A stretch of 5,901 nucleotides of DNA from Phytoactinopolyspora endophytica. GTDB taxonomy: Bacteria > Actinomycetota > Actinomycetes > Jiangellales > Jiangellaceae. Location of the stretch: assembly GCF_004138495.1 (NCBI RefSeq), contig NZ_ML142850.1, positions 272,685 to 278,585 on the forward strand. The letters run 5' to 3'. Of the stretch, positions 5,663 to 5,901 are shown in pieces. Position 1 is the stretch's first letter, and each line of letters begins with the position of its first letter. A program made the translations under genes and the position numbers. Under the pieces are notes generated by a model. That model saw only the letters and a list, made by a program, of their open reading frames with translations, searched no databases and was not told the DNA's origin.

Positions 5663-5901
5663 ATGTCGCTGGCGGGAAGAGACGACGAGCTAGCGCGGAT
5701 CGAACGACTGCTGGGGGATGCGCGCGAGGAGCGCAGCGGCGCACTGGTGGTGCGGGGCGAGGCGGGCATCGGCAAGTCGGTGCTTCTCGACCATGCGGTG
5801 TCGGTGGCGGAATCCGAGGGTCTCCAGGTGGTTCGCGGGACCGGGGTCGAATCCGACTCGGAGCTGGCGTACGGGGGCCTGCATCAGCTGCTGTTTCCTC
5901 A
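5663..5901 (+). CDS. LuxR-family ATP-binding (LAL) transcriptional regulator, 3' end outside window
   Basis: Large regulators of this type have an N-terminal AAA/NTPase module, a long helical region and a C-terminal LuxR helix-turn-helix, commonly near 900 residues. Only the first 79 residues are here. They start MSLAGRDDELARIERLL, the usual N-terminal signature, followed by the Walker A motif GEAGIGKS (32-39) and GVESDSELAYGGLHQLL (61-77), a conserved stretch of the family. The Walker B and DNA-binding domains lie outside the window. The start ATG 5663 matches the family start. The gene is 27 bases behind the sigma-factor gene on the same strand, with no terminator seen, so it may be partly read through from the operon as well as from its own promoter. 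Its targets cannot be inferred. Confidence 0.9.
   Translation, partial: MSLAGRDDELARIERLLGDAREERSGALVVRGEAGIGKSVLLDHAVSVAESEGLQVVRGTGVESDSELAYGGLHQLLFP

Overview
The window reads as chromosomal DNA of a high-GC actinomycete (Streptomyces, Pseudonocardia or a relative). The basis is the strong G/C bias at third codon positions, GTG starts, an ATP-binding LuxR (LAL) regulator, a sigma factor fused to a SnoaL-like domain, and a single TTA codon in one gene. I cannot name a genus.

Layout: (1) Positions 2-1303 hold the 3' part of an NAD(P)-dependent aldehyde dehydrogenase. A DeoR-type helix-turn-helix fragment (1349-1582) follows on the same strand. (2) That fragment is cut at 1557 by a 34-bp relic of an insertion sequence, bounded by CTAG on both sides. 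(3) Positions 1591-1837 have no convincing gene. An APH-like small-molecule phosphotransferase follows (1838-2782). (4) A roughly 985-bp IS5-family (IS427-like) element sits at 2779-3771. It lies exactly in the CTAG that contains the phosphotransferase stop codon. Its transposase is on the minus strand and carries two compensating one-base frameshifts. (5) A short minus-strand coding-like remnant (3768-3896) lies beyond the IS and ends in the same CTAG. (6) A coupled pair follows: an HSL-type alpha/beta hydrolase (3906-4742), overlapped by an extracytoplasmic-function sigma factor with a C-terminal SnoaL-like domain (4715-5635). (7) An LAL regulator starts at 5663, apparently from a leaderless promoter, and runs off the window.

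Working together: the left half looks like a catabolic or detoxification locus (dehydrogenase plus regulator) eroded by IS activity. The IS relic and the full IS bracket the phosphotransferase, so it could have been carried as a passenger. The right half looks like a small sigma-factor regulon. The hydrolase and the sigma factor are very likely co-translated, and the SnoaL-like domain probably tunes the sigma factor in place of a separate anti-sigma protein. The most unusual features are the mini-IS relic, the IS placed in a palindromic CTAG shared by two possible stop codons, the paired frameshifts in the transposase, and the hydrolase-sigma unit with its rare TTA codon. I found no RNA gene, CRISPR array or clear rho-independent terminator.
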